This document shows positions 54,779-64,000 of a DNA stretch of 64,000 bases, one piece after another; the stretch's first letter is position 1, and the number at the start of each line of letters is the position of its first letter. Origin of the DNA: Staphylococcus lloydii (GTDB lineage: Bacteria; Bacillota; Bacilli; Staphylococcales; Staphylococcaceae). The stretch is from positions 806,001 to 870,000 of the forward strand of contig NZ_CP064056.1 in assembly GCF_015775975.1 (NCBI RefSeq). Direction: 5' to 3'. A program made the translations under genes and the position numbers. Below the pieces are notes generated by a model, which was not told where the DNA came from, searched no databases, and saw only the letters and a list, made by a program, of their open reading frames with translations.

Positions 54779-55036
54779 ATGAAACAAAATACTCATCCTG
54801 AGTACCACAAAGTTATATTTTTAGACACTACTACAGATTTTAAATTCTTAAGTGGTTCTACTAAATCATCTTCAGAAACTATGGAATGGGAAGATGGAAA
54901 TGAATACCCAGTTATTCGTTTAGACATTTCATCTGATTCTCATCCATTCTACACAGGACGTCAAAAATTCGCTGCTGCGGATGGTCGTGTTGAGCGTTTC
55001 AACAAGAAATTCGGTTACAAATCAAGCAACGAATAA
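54779..55036 (+). CDS. rpmE2: 50S ribosomal protein L31 type B
   Basis: An 85-residue L31 of the zinc-free type: none of the four cysteines of zinc-binding L31 is present, and the length is that of the B type (longer than the about 66-residue zinc form). Segments [19 protein letters not shown] and [16 protein letters not shown] are typical. AAAGGAG lies nine bases before the ATG. In B. subtilis the B-type protein is a zinc-starvation substitute; in staphylococci it is, as I recall, the only L31. Confidence 0.96.
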   Translation: MKQNTHPEYHKVIFLDTTTDFKFLSGSTKSSSETMEWEDGNEYPVIRLDISSDSHPFYTGRQKFAAADGRVERFNKKFGYKSSNE

Positions 55037-55046
55037 TTGTTGTCGT

Positions 55047-55083
55047 AAAGCATTCTCATATTTATATGAGAGTGCTTTTTTTG
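55047..55083 (+). terminator. Terminator after rpmE2
   Basis: AAAGCATTCTCATAT pairs with ATATGAGAGTGCTTT (one G-T pair) followed by a T-run. Confidence 0.9.
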
Positions 55084-55237
55084 TTAGTCTAACTATAGAT
55101 TAGCTATGACAGGTTACATATCTATATATTTGGTAGTTTGTTTAAATAATTAATAAAAAACACTGTGAAAGTACAGATTTCTACAATGCAAATATGCTAT
55201 AATAAATCGATTATGTTTTGAAAAGGATGGACTCATT

Positions 55238-55837
55238 ATGTATGAAACTTATCATTCTGGTTGGATAGAATGTATCACTGGCAGCATGTTTAGTGGTAAA
55301 TCAGAAGAATTAATACGACGTTTACGTAGAGGTTTATATGCTAAACAAAAGGTAGTAGTATTTAAACCAGCTATAGATGACCGATATCATAAAGATAAAA
55401 TAGTCTCTCATAATGGGAATGCAATTGAAGCATTTAATATTTCAACAGCTTCTGAGATATTAAGACATGATTTAACAGACGTAGGTATCATTGGTATTGA
55501 TGAAGTGCAATTTTTTGAAGACGAAGTAGTAAAAATTGCCGAACATTTAGCTTCTCAAGGCCATAGAGTAATAACTGCTGGCTTAGATATGGATTTTAGA
55601 GGCAAGCCTTTCAGACCAATACCTGAGTTACTAGCTGTTAGTGAAATCGTTACTAAATTGCAAGCTGTATGTGCAGTTTGTGGTGCATCATCAAGTCGTA
55701 CACAACGACTCATTGACGGCAAACCAGCTAAAATTGATGATCCAATTATTTTGGTAGGTGCAAATGAAAGCTACGAACCGAGATGTAGAGCGCATCATGT
55801 TGTAGCGCCAAGTGATAATGACAAGGAGGAACTATAA
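55238..55837 (+). CDS. tdk: Thymidine kinase
   Basis: A 199-residue type II thymidine kinase of DNA precursor salvage. Walker A is [11 protein letters not shown] (about residues 15-25), the DE motif is [11 protein letters not shown] and the lasso zinc site cysteines are in CAVCG and RCRAHH. AAAGGATGG precedes the ATG. The prfA GTG begins at the base after its stop, so the two are in one transcript with prmC. Confidence 0.97.
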   Translation: MYETYHSGWIECITGSMFSGKSEELIRRLRRGLYAKQKVVVFKPAIDDRYHKDKIVSHNGNAIEAFNISTASEILRHDLTDVGIIGIDEVQFFEDEVVKIAEHLASQGHRVITAGLDMDFRGKPFRPIPELLAVSEIVTKLQAVCAVCGASSSRTQRLIDGKPAKIDDPIILVGANESYEPRCRAHHVVAPSDNDKEEL

Positions 55838-56917
55838 GTGTTTGATCAATTAGATATAGTAGAAGAACGATACGAACAATTAAATGAATTATTAAGTGAC
55901 CCTGATGTTGTAAATGATTCAGCGAAATTACGTTCTTATTCAAAAGAACAAGCGGATTTACAAAAAACCGTTGAAGTTTATCGTGATTATAAACAAGTTA
56001 ACGAAGACATTGGTGAAATTGAAACAATGTTGAATGATACTAAAGATAAAGACGAAATCGAAATGTTAAAAGAAGAGTTACAAAGCTCAAAAGAGAGAAT
56101 TCCTCAATTAGAAGAAGAATTGAAATTCTTACTTATACCTAAAGATCCTAACGATGATAAGAATGTTATCTTAGAAATTAGAGCTGCTGCTGGTGGAGAT
56201 GAAGCTGCGATTTTCGCAGGTGACTTATTTAGAATGTACTCTAGATATAGTGAAACACTAGGGTATAAAACAGATGTCGTAGAAATGAATGATAGTGATC
56301 ATGGTGGTTATAAAGAAATCAGTGTCATGATTCAAGGCCAAGGTGCTTATTCAAAATTAAAATACGAAAATGGCGCACACCGTGTACAACGTGTTCCGGA
56401 AACTGAATCAGGTGGACGTATTCATACATCAACATCAACAGTTGCTGTCTTACCAGAAGCTGAAGACGTTGAAGTTGAAATTCGTAATGAAGATATTAAG
56501 GTTGATACTTATCGTTCAAGTGGTGCAGGTGGTCAGCACGTAAATACTACTGACTCAGCTGTGCGTATTACACATTTACCAACAGGTACTGTCGTAACAT
56601 CACAAGATGAAAAGTCTCAAATTAAAAACCGTGAAAAAGCGATGAAAGTATTAAAAGCACGTGTGTATGACATGAAGGTACAAGAAGAAGAAGCTAAATA
56701 TGCGTCAGAGCGTAAATCTGCAGTAGGAACTGGTGACCGTTCTGAAAGAATTAGAACATATAACTATCCTCAAAACAGAGTAACAGACCATCGTATAGGT
56801 TTAACTATCCAAAAACTCGATCAAGTTATGGAAGGTAAGTTAGACGAAATAATAGATGCACTTACGATGTCCGAACAAACCGAAAAATTGAAAGAACTAA
56901 ATAATGGTGAAATTTAA
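55838..56917 (+). CDS. prfA: Peptide chain release factor 1
   Basis: A 359-residue class I release factor reading UAA and UAG. The GGQ hydrolysis motif is in [15 protein letters not shown], and the codon-recognition PxT loop region is in [14 protein letters not shown]. The start is GTG with AAGGAGG upstream, immediately after tdk. The methylase acting on its GGQ glutamine, PrmC, is encoded next and overlaps its end. Confidence 0.97.
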   Translation: MFDQLDIVEERYEQLNELLSDPDVVNDSAKLRSYSKEQADLQKTVEVYRDYKQVNEDIGEIETMLNDTKDKDEIEMLKEELQSSKERIPQLEEELKFLLIPKDPNDDKNVILEIRAAAGGDEAAIFAGDLFRMYSRYSETLGYKTDVVEMNDSDHGGYKEISVMIQGQGAYSKLKYENGAHRVQRVPETESGGRIHTSTSTVAVLPEAEDVEVEIRNEDIKVDTYRSSGAGGQHVNTTDSAVRITHLPTGTVVTSQDEKSQIKNREKAMKVLKARVYDMKVQEEEAKYASERKSAVGTGDRSERIRTYNYPQNRVTDHRIGLTIQKLDQVMEGKLDEIIDALTMSEQTEKLKELNNGEI

Positions 56918-57740
56918 AGATTTTATTAGCGTTGCAAAGTCGAAATGTGTTGCTCAAGATATAGATGTTTCGAGTGTTGATTGGTTGATTATGGATTTGT
57001 TCAGTTGGAATCGTACAGATTTCATTATGAAACAAAATGAAATTCCGACTGAAAAGGAACAAAATATATTGGATGATGCTTTTGAACGTTTATATCAAGG
57101 AGAGCCTATACAATATATTGTTGGATTTCAAAGTTTTTATGGTGAACTGTTTGATGTGAATCAACATTGTTTAATACCTCGCCCTGAAACCGAAGAAGTT
57201 ATGCTACATTTTTTGAATAAAGTTCATGATAATAGCAAAGTAGTGGATATAGGTACTGGTAGTGGTAATATACCGGTTATGTTAAAAAAGTTGAATCAAT
57301 CATTAGAAGTTTATGCCACAGACATAAGTTTAGAAGCTTTAAATGTTGCTGAAAAAAATGCTGAAAAACATGATGTTGATATTAACTTTCTACATGGCGA
57401 TACCTTAGCACCACTTATTGAACAACAAATTACAGTTGATGGATTAATTTCTAATCCGCCTTATATAGATAGAAAAGATATAGAAATTATGACAAGTTCG
57501 GTTGTTAAATATGAACCAGATAATGCGCTTTTTGCCGATGACCATGGATTGGCAATATACAAATCGATTTTAGAAGATTTACCTCAAGTGTTGAATGATA
57601 ATGCGCAAGTCGTGTTTGAAATTGGTTTTAATCAAGGTAAAATTTTAAAATCTGTAATTGAGTCAATGTATTCACATTTAGACGTAAAGATTATTCAAGA
57701 TATAAATAACAATGACAGAATCATTTCTTTTAATTGGTAA
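56904..57740 (+). CDS. prmC: Release factor glutamine methyltransferase
   Basis: A 278-residue SAM-dependent enzyme methylating the GGQ glutamine of release factors. SAM motif I is [13 protein letters not shown] and the catalytic NPPY motif is in [12 protein letters not shown]. The ATG overlaps the last 14 bases of prfA in another frame, so translational coupling is likely. A terminator follows at 57744. Confidence 0.96.
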   Translation: MVKFKDFISVAKSKCVAQDIDVSSVDWLIMDLFSWNRTDFIMKQNEIPTEKEQNILDDAFERLYQGEPIQYIVGFQSFYGELFDVNQHCLIPRPETEEVMLHFLNKVHDNSKVVDIGTGSGNIPVMLKKLNQSLEVYATDISLEALNVAEKNAEKHDVDINFLHGDTLAPLIEQQITVDGLISNPPYIDRKDIEIMTSSVVKYEPDNALFADDHGLAIYKSILEDLPQVLNDNAQVVFEIGFNQGKILKSVIESMYSHLDVKIIQDINNNDRIISFNW

Positions 57741-57743
57741 GAG

Positions 57744-57786
57744 TTATGTGTCTACGTATTTTACGTAGGTGCATAACTTTTTGTTT
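57744..57786 (+). terminator. Terminator after prmC
   Basis: GTTATG-T-GTCTACGTA pairs with TACGTAGGTGCATAAC around TTT, then TTTTTG. One mismatch and one G-T pair occur in the stem. Confidence 0.75.
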
Positions 57787-57820
57787 TATTTTAAAATAAC
57801 TATGAAAGGTTGTGACGAGA

Positions 57821-58864
57821 GTGGATACAAAAACATGGGACTTTAGAAATATTAATGCACATTTACCCGCTAATGATGATATAGAAGAAATAAAACGTAT
57901 ATATCAACAAGGGGGATTGATTGCATTACCAACAGAGACAGTCTATGGGTTAGGTGGCAATGCTAAGAATGATGAAGCAGTCAAAGCTATATATGAAGCA
58001 AAAGGAAGGCCTTCAGATAATCCATTAATCGTACATATTCATAGTATGAGCCAGTTAGCTGATTTCACTCAAAATATTTCGGCTGAGACTTTAACATTAA
58101 TGCGCCATTTTTGGCCAGGTCCAATTTCGTTTATCGTACCTCTGAAACCTGGGTACTTATGTGATAGGGTTTCCGGTGGATTGTCATCTATAGCTGTTAG
58201 AATGCCTAGCCATAAGGTAGGTCGTTATATTTTGCAGCAAGTTGATTTACCGATTGCTGCGCCGAGTGCTAATTTAAGTGGCAGACCTTCGCCTACATTG
58301 TTCGAGCATGTATATCAAGATTTAAATGGGCGTGTTGATGGAATAATCAATGGCGATCAAAGTGAAGAAGGATTAGAAAGTACAGTATTAGATTGCACCG
58401 TTTTCCCATTTAGAATTGCTAGACCAGGGTCTATAACGAAACAAATGATTGAAGATGTTATACCTAATAGCGTTGATGCAGTTACAGACTATAATAGTGA
58501 CAAACCTATAGCACCAGGTATGAAATATAAACATTATGCGCCTGATACGCCATTAACTATTATTCGTAACTTTAATAAAGTACCAACTACGTTAAGCGAA
58601 TGGCACAAGGTAGCTTTCATTGTACCTGATAATAAAAAGCATTTAGTTCCACAAAAGGCACAGTTTATTTCATTGTGTTCAGATACGAATGATTTAAAGG
58701 AAGCCAATCATAACCTATACTCTATCTTGCATCGATTAGACAATGATACAAATATTAACCATGCTTATATTTATGGATTTAACGACTCAGAGCAATCGAA
58801 TGCATATATGAATCGCTTAATGAAGGCAGCGAATCAACAAGAAATCGAGGGTGAAGATTTATGA
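57821..58864 (+). CDS. L-threonylcarbamoyladenylate synthase (TsaC/Sua5 type)
   Basis: A 347-residue two-domain enzyme making the threonylcarbamoyl-AMP used for t6A at position 37 of ANN-reading tRNAs. The N-terminal YrdC domain (1-205) has LPTETVYGLGGNA, KGRPSDNPLIVHI and PSANLSGRPSPT. The Sua5 C-terminal domain follows the linker APGMKYKHYAPDTPL. GTG at 57821 gives good spacing from GAAAGG; GTG at 57812 is too close to it. Its stop overlaps the next ATG by four bases. Confidence 0.92.
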   Translation: MDTKTWDFRNINAHLPANDDIEEIKRIYQQGGLIALPTETVYGLGGNAKNDEAVKAIYEAKGRPSDNPLIVHIHSMSQLADFTQNISAETLTLMRHFWPGPISFIVPLKPGYLCDRVSGGLSSIAVRMPSHKVGRYILQQVDLPIAAPSANLSGRPSPTLFEHVYQDLNGRVDGIINGDQSEEGLESTVLDCTVFPFRIARPGSITKQMIEDVIPNSVDAVTDYNSDKPIAPGMKYKHYAPDTPLTIIRNFNKVPTTLSEWHKVAFIVPDNKKHLVPQKAQFISLCSDTNDLKEANHNLYSILHRLDNDTNINHAYIYGFNDSEQSNAYMNRLMKAANQQEIEGEDL

Positions 58865-59286
58865 GGATTATATTCGTCTGTACAGGTAATACATGTCGCA
58901 GTCCTATGGCAGAAAGTATTGCTAAAAAAGAGCTAGAGGAATGTGTAATTGAATCCAGAGGTCTTTTTGCTATGGATGGTAGTCCTATTTCTGAAAATAG
59001 CCAAGAGATTATTTCGGAAAAAAATTTACCAGAAAGCAGCACTGCCAAAACATTTTCAACAGAAGATTTAACGGCGGACTATATTTTTACAATGACCCAA
59101 ACGCATAAACATTCATTATTTAATCAATATGGGGAACAAAATAATATTTATACGCTTAAAGAATTTATTGGTGAAAAAGGCGATATTTCTGACCCTTTTG
59201 GTGGGAATAAGCGCGATTATGAAGCAATTTTTGCAGAATTATCGTCTTTAATTGTAAAGGTCAAGGAAAAAATTATGAAAACATAA
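58861..59286 (+). CDS. ptpB: Low-molecular-weight protein phosphatase PtpB (arginine phosphatase type)
   Basis: A 141-residue LMW phosphatase. The active-site loop is VCTGNTCRSPMAE (C7-C12-R13 arrangement), with a Thr after the first cysteine's CTGN, a feature of the YwlE/PtpB arginine-phosphatase group. The general-acid aspartate lies in DISDPFGGN. It overlaps tsaC by four bases. In S. aureus PtpB contributes to oxidative stress signalling; here the role is by homology. Confidence 0.88.
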   Translation: MRIIFVCTGNTCRSPMAESIAKKELEECVIESRGLFAMDGSPISENSQEIISEKNLPESSTAKTFSTEDLTADYIFTMTQTHKHSLFNQYGEQNNIYTLKEFIGEKGDISDPFGGNKRDYEAIFAELSSLIVKVKEKIMKT

Positions 59287-59418
59287 ATTTGCATAATTGG
59301 TATAAGTTATCTGAAAAATAAGTTATAATGTTTACGTGTAGCGAGTTTGCTATATATTTTTTCTGAAGTTGTTCGGTTTGTGGAAAATATATATTACTTT
59401 TATAGGGGGTGGGTAAAA

Positions 59419-59946
59419 TTGGAAAAAGATTTAGCATTGTTACTTGAAGAATTGAAAAATCGTGATTTTTTCAAAGAGAATGAACTTTGTATTATAGGTT
59501 GTTCAACTTCCGAAATTATCGGTGAAAGCATTGGTTCTGTAGGTTCTATGGATGTAGCAGAAAAGATATATAATCAACTCAAGACAATTGAGCGAGACAC
59601 TGGCGTGTCGTTTGTGTATCAAGGATGTGAACATATTAATAGAGCAGTAACAATAGATCGATCAAATTTTAACCCATTAACGATGGAAGAAGTTACAGTC
59701 GTTCCAGATATACATGCTGGGGGCAGTATGGCTACATATGCTTATCAACAATTAGATAATCCAATGGTAGTTGAATATATTTCTGTACCAAAAGGAATTG
59801 ATATTGGCCAAACGCTTATTGGCATGCATATTAACCACGTTGCTATACCAGAACGTACTGAGACGAAGAAAGTCGGCGAGGCTTTTGTAACTGTAGCATC
59901 ATCTAGACCTAAAAAAATTGGTGGCGAACGAGCGAAATATAATTAA
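59419..59946 (+). CDS. ywlG: TIGR01440/UPF0340 family protein (YwlG)
   Basis: A 175-residue cytoplasmic protein of unknown function, conserved in Firmicutes between ptpB/ywlE and glyA. Conserved parts are [32 protein letters not shown] and [10 protein letters not shown]. The start is a TTG at 59419 with AGGGGGTGGG upstream; the longer frame from 59347 includes that ribosome site. It has an odd composition for a leader and is followed 23 bases later by glyA. Confidence 0.85.
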   Translation: MEKDLALLLEELKNRDFFKENELCIIGCSTSEIIGESIGSVGSMDVAEKIYNQLKTIERDTGVSFVYQGCEHINRAVTIDRSNFNPLTMEEVTVVPDIHAGGSMATYAYQQLDNPMVVEYISVPKGIDIGQTLIGMHINHVAIPERTETKKVGEAFVTVASSRPKKIGGERAKYN

Positions 59947-59969
59947 TTAAAAGTGAGGGAACTATACCA

Positions 59970-61208
59970 ATGTCATTTATCCAAAAGCAAGATAAAGAAA
60001 TCTATGAAGTAATCCAGAATGAATTTAACCGTCAAAATAACAATATCGAACTTATTGCATCAGAAAACTTTGTTTCTGAAGCGGTTATGGAAGCTCAAGG
60101 TTCAGTATTAACTAATAAATATGCTGAAGGTTACCCTAATAGAAGATATTATGGTGGCTGTGAATTCGTTGATGTATCTGAAAGTATTGCTATCGATCGT
60201 GCGAAAAAACTTTTCGGCGCTGAACACGTAAATGTTCAACCACACTCTGGTTCACAAGCAAATATGGCTGTTTATTTAGTTGCTTTAGAACATGGTGATA
60301 CTGTGCTTGGTATGAATTTAAGCCATGGTGGACATTTAACTCACGGAGCTCCTGTAAACTTTAGTGGACAATTTTACAACTTCGTCGATTACGGTGTAGA
60401 CAAAGACACTGAACAAATTGATTATGACGAAGTATTAAGTATTGCTAAAAAACACCAACCAAAATTAATCGTTGCGGGTGCTTCAGCATATTCACGCGAA
60501 ATTGATTTTAAACGATTTAAAGAAATCGCTGATGAAGTAGGCGCTAAACTAATGGTTGATATGGCTCATATCGCAGGTTTAGTTGCTGTTGGATTACACC
60601 AAAATCCAGTTGAATATGCAGATTTCGTTACGACAACAACACATAAAACTTTACGTGGCCCACGTGGTGGTATGATTTTATGTAAAGAAGAGTATAAAAA
60701 AGACATTGATAAAAAAATCTTCCCAGGCATCCAAGGTGGTCCTTTAGAGCACGTAATTGCTGCTAAAGCAATTGCTTTCGGTGAAGCTTTACAAGATGAT
60801 TTCAAAACGTATCAACAACAAGTTATTAAAAATGCACAAACACTTGCAGATACACTTAACAAAGAAGGTTTCCGTGTGGTTTCAGGCGGTACGGACAATC
60901 ATTTAGTAGCAGTAGACGTTAAATCATCTGCAGGCATTACAGGTAAAGTTGCAGAAGAAACGCTTGATGCAATTGGTATCACTTGTAATAAAAATACAAT
61001 TCCATTCGATCAAGAAAAACCATTCGTTACGAGCGGTATAAGACTAGGTACGCCTGCTGCAACTACACGTGGTTTTGACGAAAAAGCTTTTGAAGAAGTA
61101 GGTAAAATCATGAGTTTAGTGCTAAATAATCCTGAAGATGACAAAGCACTATCTGAAGGTAAAGAACGCGTAAAACAATTAACTACAAAATATCCTTTAT
61201 ATAATTAA
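59970..61208 (+). CDS. glyA: Serine hydroxymethyltransferase
   Basis: A 412-residue PLP enzyme interconverting serine and glycine with tetrahydrofolate, the main source of one-carbon units. The PLP lysine is in [14 protein letters not shown] (about residue 226), and [15 protein letters not shown] and [11 protein letters not shown] are typical. GTGAGGG precedes the ATG. First of a glyA-upp-mnaA run with short gaps. Confidence 0.97.
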   Translation: MSFIQKQDKEIYEVIQNEFNRQNNNIELIASENFVSEAVMEAQGSVLTNKYAEGYPNRRYYGGCEFVDVSESIAIDRAKKLFGAEHVNVQPHSGSQANMAVYLVALEHGDTVLGMNLSHGGHLTHGAPVNFSGQFYNFVDYGVDKDTEQIDYDEVLSIAKKHQPKLIVAGASAYSREIDFKRFKEIADEVGAKLMVDMAHIAGLVAVGLHQNPVEYADFVTTTTHKTLRGPRGGMILCKEEYKKDIDKKIFPGIQGGPLEHVIAAKAIAFGEALQDDFKTYQQQVIKNAQTLADTLNKEGFRVVSGGTDNHLVAVDVKSSAGITGKVAEETLDAIGITCNKNTIPFDQEKPFVTSGIRLGTPAATTRGFDEKAFEEVGKIMSLVLNNPEDDKALSEGKERVKQLTTKYPLYN

Positions 61209-61229
61209 ACCTTAGGAGGGAAATGAATT

Positions 61230-61859
61230 ATGGGCAAAGTACATGTTTTTGACCATCCATTAATCCAACACAAATTAAGCTATATTAGAGATGTACACAC
61301 GGGTACGAAAGAATTCAGAGAACTTGTTGATGAAGTAGGTATGCTAATGGCCTATGAAGTGACAAGAGATCTAGAATTACAAGATGTTAAAATTCAAACA
61401 CCTGTGACTGAAATGGTTGCAAAACGATTAACAGGGAAAAAATTGGCATTCGTACCTATTTTAAGAGCAGGATTAGGAATGACTCAAGGTATTTTAAACC
61501 TTGTGCCAGCTGCTAGAATTGGTCATATCGGCTTATATAGAGATCCTAATACTTTAGAAGCAGTCGAATACTTTGCTAAACTACCTCAAGATATTGAAGA
61601 AAGAGAAATCGTGGTCGTTGACCCTATGTTAGCTACTGGTTCTTCAGCAATTGAAGCAATTAACTCTCTTAAGAAAAGAGGAGCAAAACACATTCGTTTT
61701 ATGTGCCTAATTGCAGCACCAGAAGGTGTAGAAAAAATGAAAGCGGCTCATGAAGATGTTGATATTTACATTGCAGCACTAGACGAGAAATTGGATGACC
61801 ATGCATATATCATCCCTGGACTAGGCGATGCTGGTGACCGTTTATTTGGTACAAAATAG
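61230..61859 (+). CDS. upp: Uracil phosphoribosyltransferase
   Basis: A 209-residue salvage enzyme forming UMP from uracil and PRPP. The PRPP-binding motif is [16 protein letters not shown] and the uracil site is the C-terminal [25 protein letters not shown] precedes the ATG, 21 bases after glyA. Confidence 0.97.
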   Translation: MGKVHVFDHPLIQHKLSYIRDVHTGTKEFRELVDEVGMLMAYEVTRDLELQDVKIQTPVTEMVAKRLTGKKLAFVPILRAGLGMTQGILNLVPAARIGHIGLYRDPNTLEAVEYFAKLPQDIEEREIVVVDPMLATGSSAIEAINSLKKRGAKHIRFMCLIAAPEGVEKMKAAHEDVDIYIAALDEKLDDHAYIIPGLGDAGDRLFGTK

Positions 61860-61879
61860 AACACCAGGAGTGTATTAAT

Positions 61880-63010
61880 ATGAAAAAAATTATGACTGTT
61901 TTTGGTACTAGGCCAGAGGCAGTGAAAATGGCACCGTTAGTACAATCTTTAAAGGCAACCGAAGAATTACAGCCTGTAGTGGTAGTTTCTGCACAACATC
62001 GTGAAATGTTGGATGGCGTGCTTGAAACTTTCCATATAAAGCCAGATTATGATTTAGATATTATGCAACAAGGGCAAACTTTGTCCGAAATCACCTCAAG
62101 AGTGTTAATGAAATTAGAAAGTGTCATTAAAGAAGTACAACCCGATATGATTCTTGTTCATGGTGACACGATGACTACTTTTGCGGGTAGTTTAGCGGCA
62201 TTGTATAACCAAATTCCAATTGGTCATGTTGAAGCAGGTCTAAGAACTTGGAATAAATATGCGCCATTTCCTGAAGAGATGAATAGGCAAATGGTAGGAG
62301 TAATGGCAGATTTGAACTTTGCTCCTACCAATAATGCTGCTCGAAATTTAATTAACGAAAACAAAGATGAATCATCGATAGTCGTTACTGGTAATACAGC
62401 AATTGATGCAATGGACACAACGATTGAAGTTGATTATGACTCGGAAATTATCCAAAAGCATAAAGATAAACGTGTCATTTTATTAACCGCGCATCGAAGA
62501 GAGAACATAGGCGAGCCTATGGCTAATATCTTTAAAGCAGTCAGAAGAATCGTTGAACAATATGAAGATGTCGTCGTCGTTTATCCAATGCATAAAAACC
62601 CAAAAGTTAGGACTATTGCGCAACAGTATTTAGGCAATCATGAACGTATTGAATTAATCGAACCACTCGGTGTCATAGATTTTCATAATTTTGCAAATAA
62701 TGCTTATTTTATATTGACAGATTCAGGTGGTGTACAAGAAGAGGCACCATCACTAGGTAAGCCTGTTTTGGTTCTCCGTGATACGACAGAGAGACCTGAG
62801 GGCGTTGAAGCAGGTACGTTAGAAATTGTAGGTACTGAAGAGGAATACGTTTTTAACGCCACAGTTCAATTGTTAGATGATGAAAACCATTACCAACAAA
62901 TGAGTCAGGCGCGTAATCCGTATGGCGATGGACAAGCTTCTAAAAGAATTTGCGATAATATTAAATATTATTTTGGTTTGATAGATAAAAAACCAGAACC
63001 ATTTATATAA
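61880..63010 (+). CDS. mnaA: UDP-N-acetylglucosamine 2-epimerase (MnaA/WecB)
   Basis: A 376-residue non-hydrolysing epimerase giving UDP-ManNAc for wall teichoic acid linkage units and capsule. Conserved parts are TVFGTRPEAVKMAPL, the allosteric and active-site HVEAGLRTWN, and TDSGGVQEEAPSLGKPVLVLRDTTERPE. CAGGAG precedes the ATG. Twenty bases downstream of upp. The atp operon begins about 160 bases later. Confidence 0.95.
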   Translation: MKKIMTVFGTRPEAVKMAPLVQSLKATEELQPVVVVSAQHREMLDGVLETFHIKPDYDLDIMQQGQTLSEITSRVLMKLESVIKEVQPDMILVHGDTMTTFAGSLAALYNQIPIGHVEAGLRTWNKYAPFPEEMNRQMVGVMADLNFAPTNNAARNLINENKDESSIVVTGNTAIDAMDTTIEVDYDSEIIQKHKDKRVILLTAHRRENIGEPMANIFKAVRRIVEQYEDVVVVYPMHKNPKVRTIAQQYLGNHERIELIEPLGVIDFHNFANNAYFILTDSGGVQEEAPSLGKPVLVLRDTTERPEGVEAGTLEIVGTEEEYVFNATVQLLDDENHYQQMSQARNPYGDGQASKRICDNIKYYFGLIDKKPEPFI

Positions 63011-63173
63011 AAAAATATATTTAACTTTATTTGTGACAATTTAATGACATAAATTAAGATTTTTTAATAACAATTTGAATAGAATTGACAGGCTTTAAAC
63101 GCTATATTATTATTAAATTTGTATGAGTGGAACGGTTTTCATAAATTAGGAATTAATGAAATGAGGCACAAAA

Positions 63174-63530
63174 TTGAAACGTTTTCACATCATCTTCAAT
63201 CAATACATTCAATACTATATATATACACTTATTGTATTGGTTATTGTGTTTTTTTTCACAAATTCACCATTTGTATTAGGACTCATAATAGGGATAATAG
63301 GATCGCTAATAAATACATTTACTTTCGAATATTATTTAGCTAAGGCTAAAAAGAGTGAAACTATACATATATCTACGGGCAATGTTTGGAGATATTTAAC
63401 GGCGATTTTAGCATGTGTATTATGGGCTTGTTTTAAAGACAATATTAATATTTTTGGTGTAATTGTTGGTTTGTTAGTTTCTTATGTTTTAGTTATTTTC
63501 AAACCGTTAATTCATAAGAAGAAAGTTTAA
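63174..63530 (+). CDS. atpI: ATP synthase protein I
   Basis: A 118-residue membrane protein with four hydrophobic helices, placed directly before atpB. It assists assembly or magnesium handling of the c-ring in other bacteria. The start is TTG at 63174 with GAGGCAC seven bases upstream; no ATG is available in frame near it. A frame overlapping it from 63119 is an artefact. Confidence 0.85.
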   Translation: MKRFHIIFNQYIQYYIYTLIVLVIVFFFTNSPFVLGLIIGIIGSLINTFTFEYYLAKAKKSETIHISTGNVWRYLTAILACVLWACFKDNINIFGVIVGLLVSYVLVIFKPLIHKKKV

Positions 63531-63540
63531 GTTTAAGTGA

Positions 63541-64000
<460 letters not shown>

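Noticed and set aside
63119-63343. 74-codon ORF overlapping atpI
   Set aside because: It is out of frame with atpI, which has the expected membrane-protein composition and sits directly before atpB; the alternative has no family resemblance.

Overview
The window is a 64 kb piece of chromosome from a low-GC Firmicute, almost certainly a coagulase-negative Staphylococcus. The evidence is the gene content and order (sdrM-sepA-lmrB-like efflux genes, mrp, an rRNA operon, rocF, cdaA-ybbR-glmM, the mannitol operon, glmS, czrAB, dps-deoD-deoC-pdp-deoB, luxS, coaW, rpoE-pyrG-fbaA-murZ, rho-rpmE2-tdk-prfA-prmC, glyA-upp-mnaA-atp), which I recall as the S. aureus order for this part of the chromosome, together with the 16S sequence, whose variable regions look like the S. 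saprophyticus/cohnii group. The species call is inference. I see no phage, insertion sequence, integrase, CRISPR array or recent island; this is core chromosome.

Layout. 1-3.4 kb: three drug-efflux genes, the first cut by the window edge. 3.5-4.6 kb: an Mrp-type ATPase. 4.7-10.5 kb: a complete rRNA operon with two promoters, 16S, 23S and 5S, then six tRNAs (Asn, Glu, Val, Tyr, Gln, Lys) and a terminator. 10.7-15 kb: arginase, then c-di-AMP synthesis (cdaA, its regulator ybbR) and glmM. 15-20.2 kb, minus strand: the mannitol PTS operon mtlA-mtlR-mtlF-mtlD, with a CcpA-like site in its promoter. 20.4-22.7 kb: glmS preceded by a glmS self-cleaving ribozyme. 23-29.9 kb: an ABC ATPase, a HAD phosphatase, a membrane protein with an LEA-like tail, a metallophosphoesterase, the zinc-responsive czrAB pair with a large palindromic operator, an NAD(P)-binding protein and a GntR regulator. 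29.9-33.6 kb: a candidate small RNA on the minus strand, manA, a small membrane protein, a tandem-EVE protein with a degenerate McrB-like ATPase domain, and a DCC-family protein.

33.9-39.5 kb: dps behind a PerR-like box, the nucleoside salvage set deoD / deoC-pdp-deoB, and luxS. 39.8-45.2 kb: an M20 hydrolase/ATP-grasp pair, a duplicated DUF2750 protein behind a palindromic promoter element, coaW, a VOC protein and a double-GNAT protein. 45.3-51.5 kb: rpoE, pyrG with a CTP-responsive leader, a DUF2529 protein, fbaA, murZ and an HxlR regulator. 51.7-64 kb: aldehyde dehydrogenase, rho, a small upstream ORF and rpmE2, then tdk-prfA-prmC, tsaC/sua5-ptpB, ywlG, glyA-upp-mnaA and the start of the ATP synthase operon (atpI, atpB, cut by the window end).

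Themes: amino-sugar and wall precursor supply (glmM, glmS, murZ, mnaA), nucleotide supply (pyrG, tdk, upp, deo genes), translation factors (prfA, prmC, rpmE2, tsaC, rRNA/tRNA), and metal/redox homeostasis (czrAB, dps). The most interesting items beyond routine annotation are the unassigned small RNA opposite manA, the EVE-EVE-degenerate AAA protein, the rpmE2 upstream ORF, the M20/ATP-grasp pair and the DUF2750 operator. Several RNA-level controls (glmS ribozyme, pyrG attenuator) are recognisable members of known classes.
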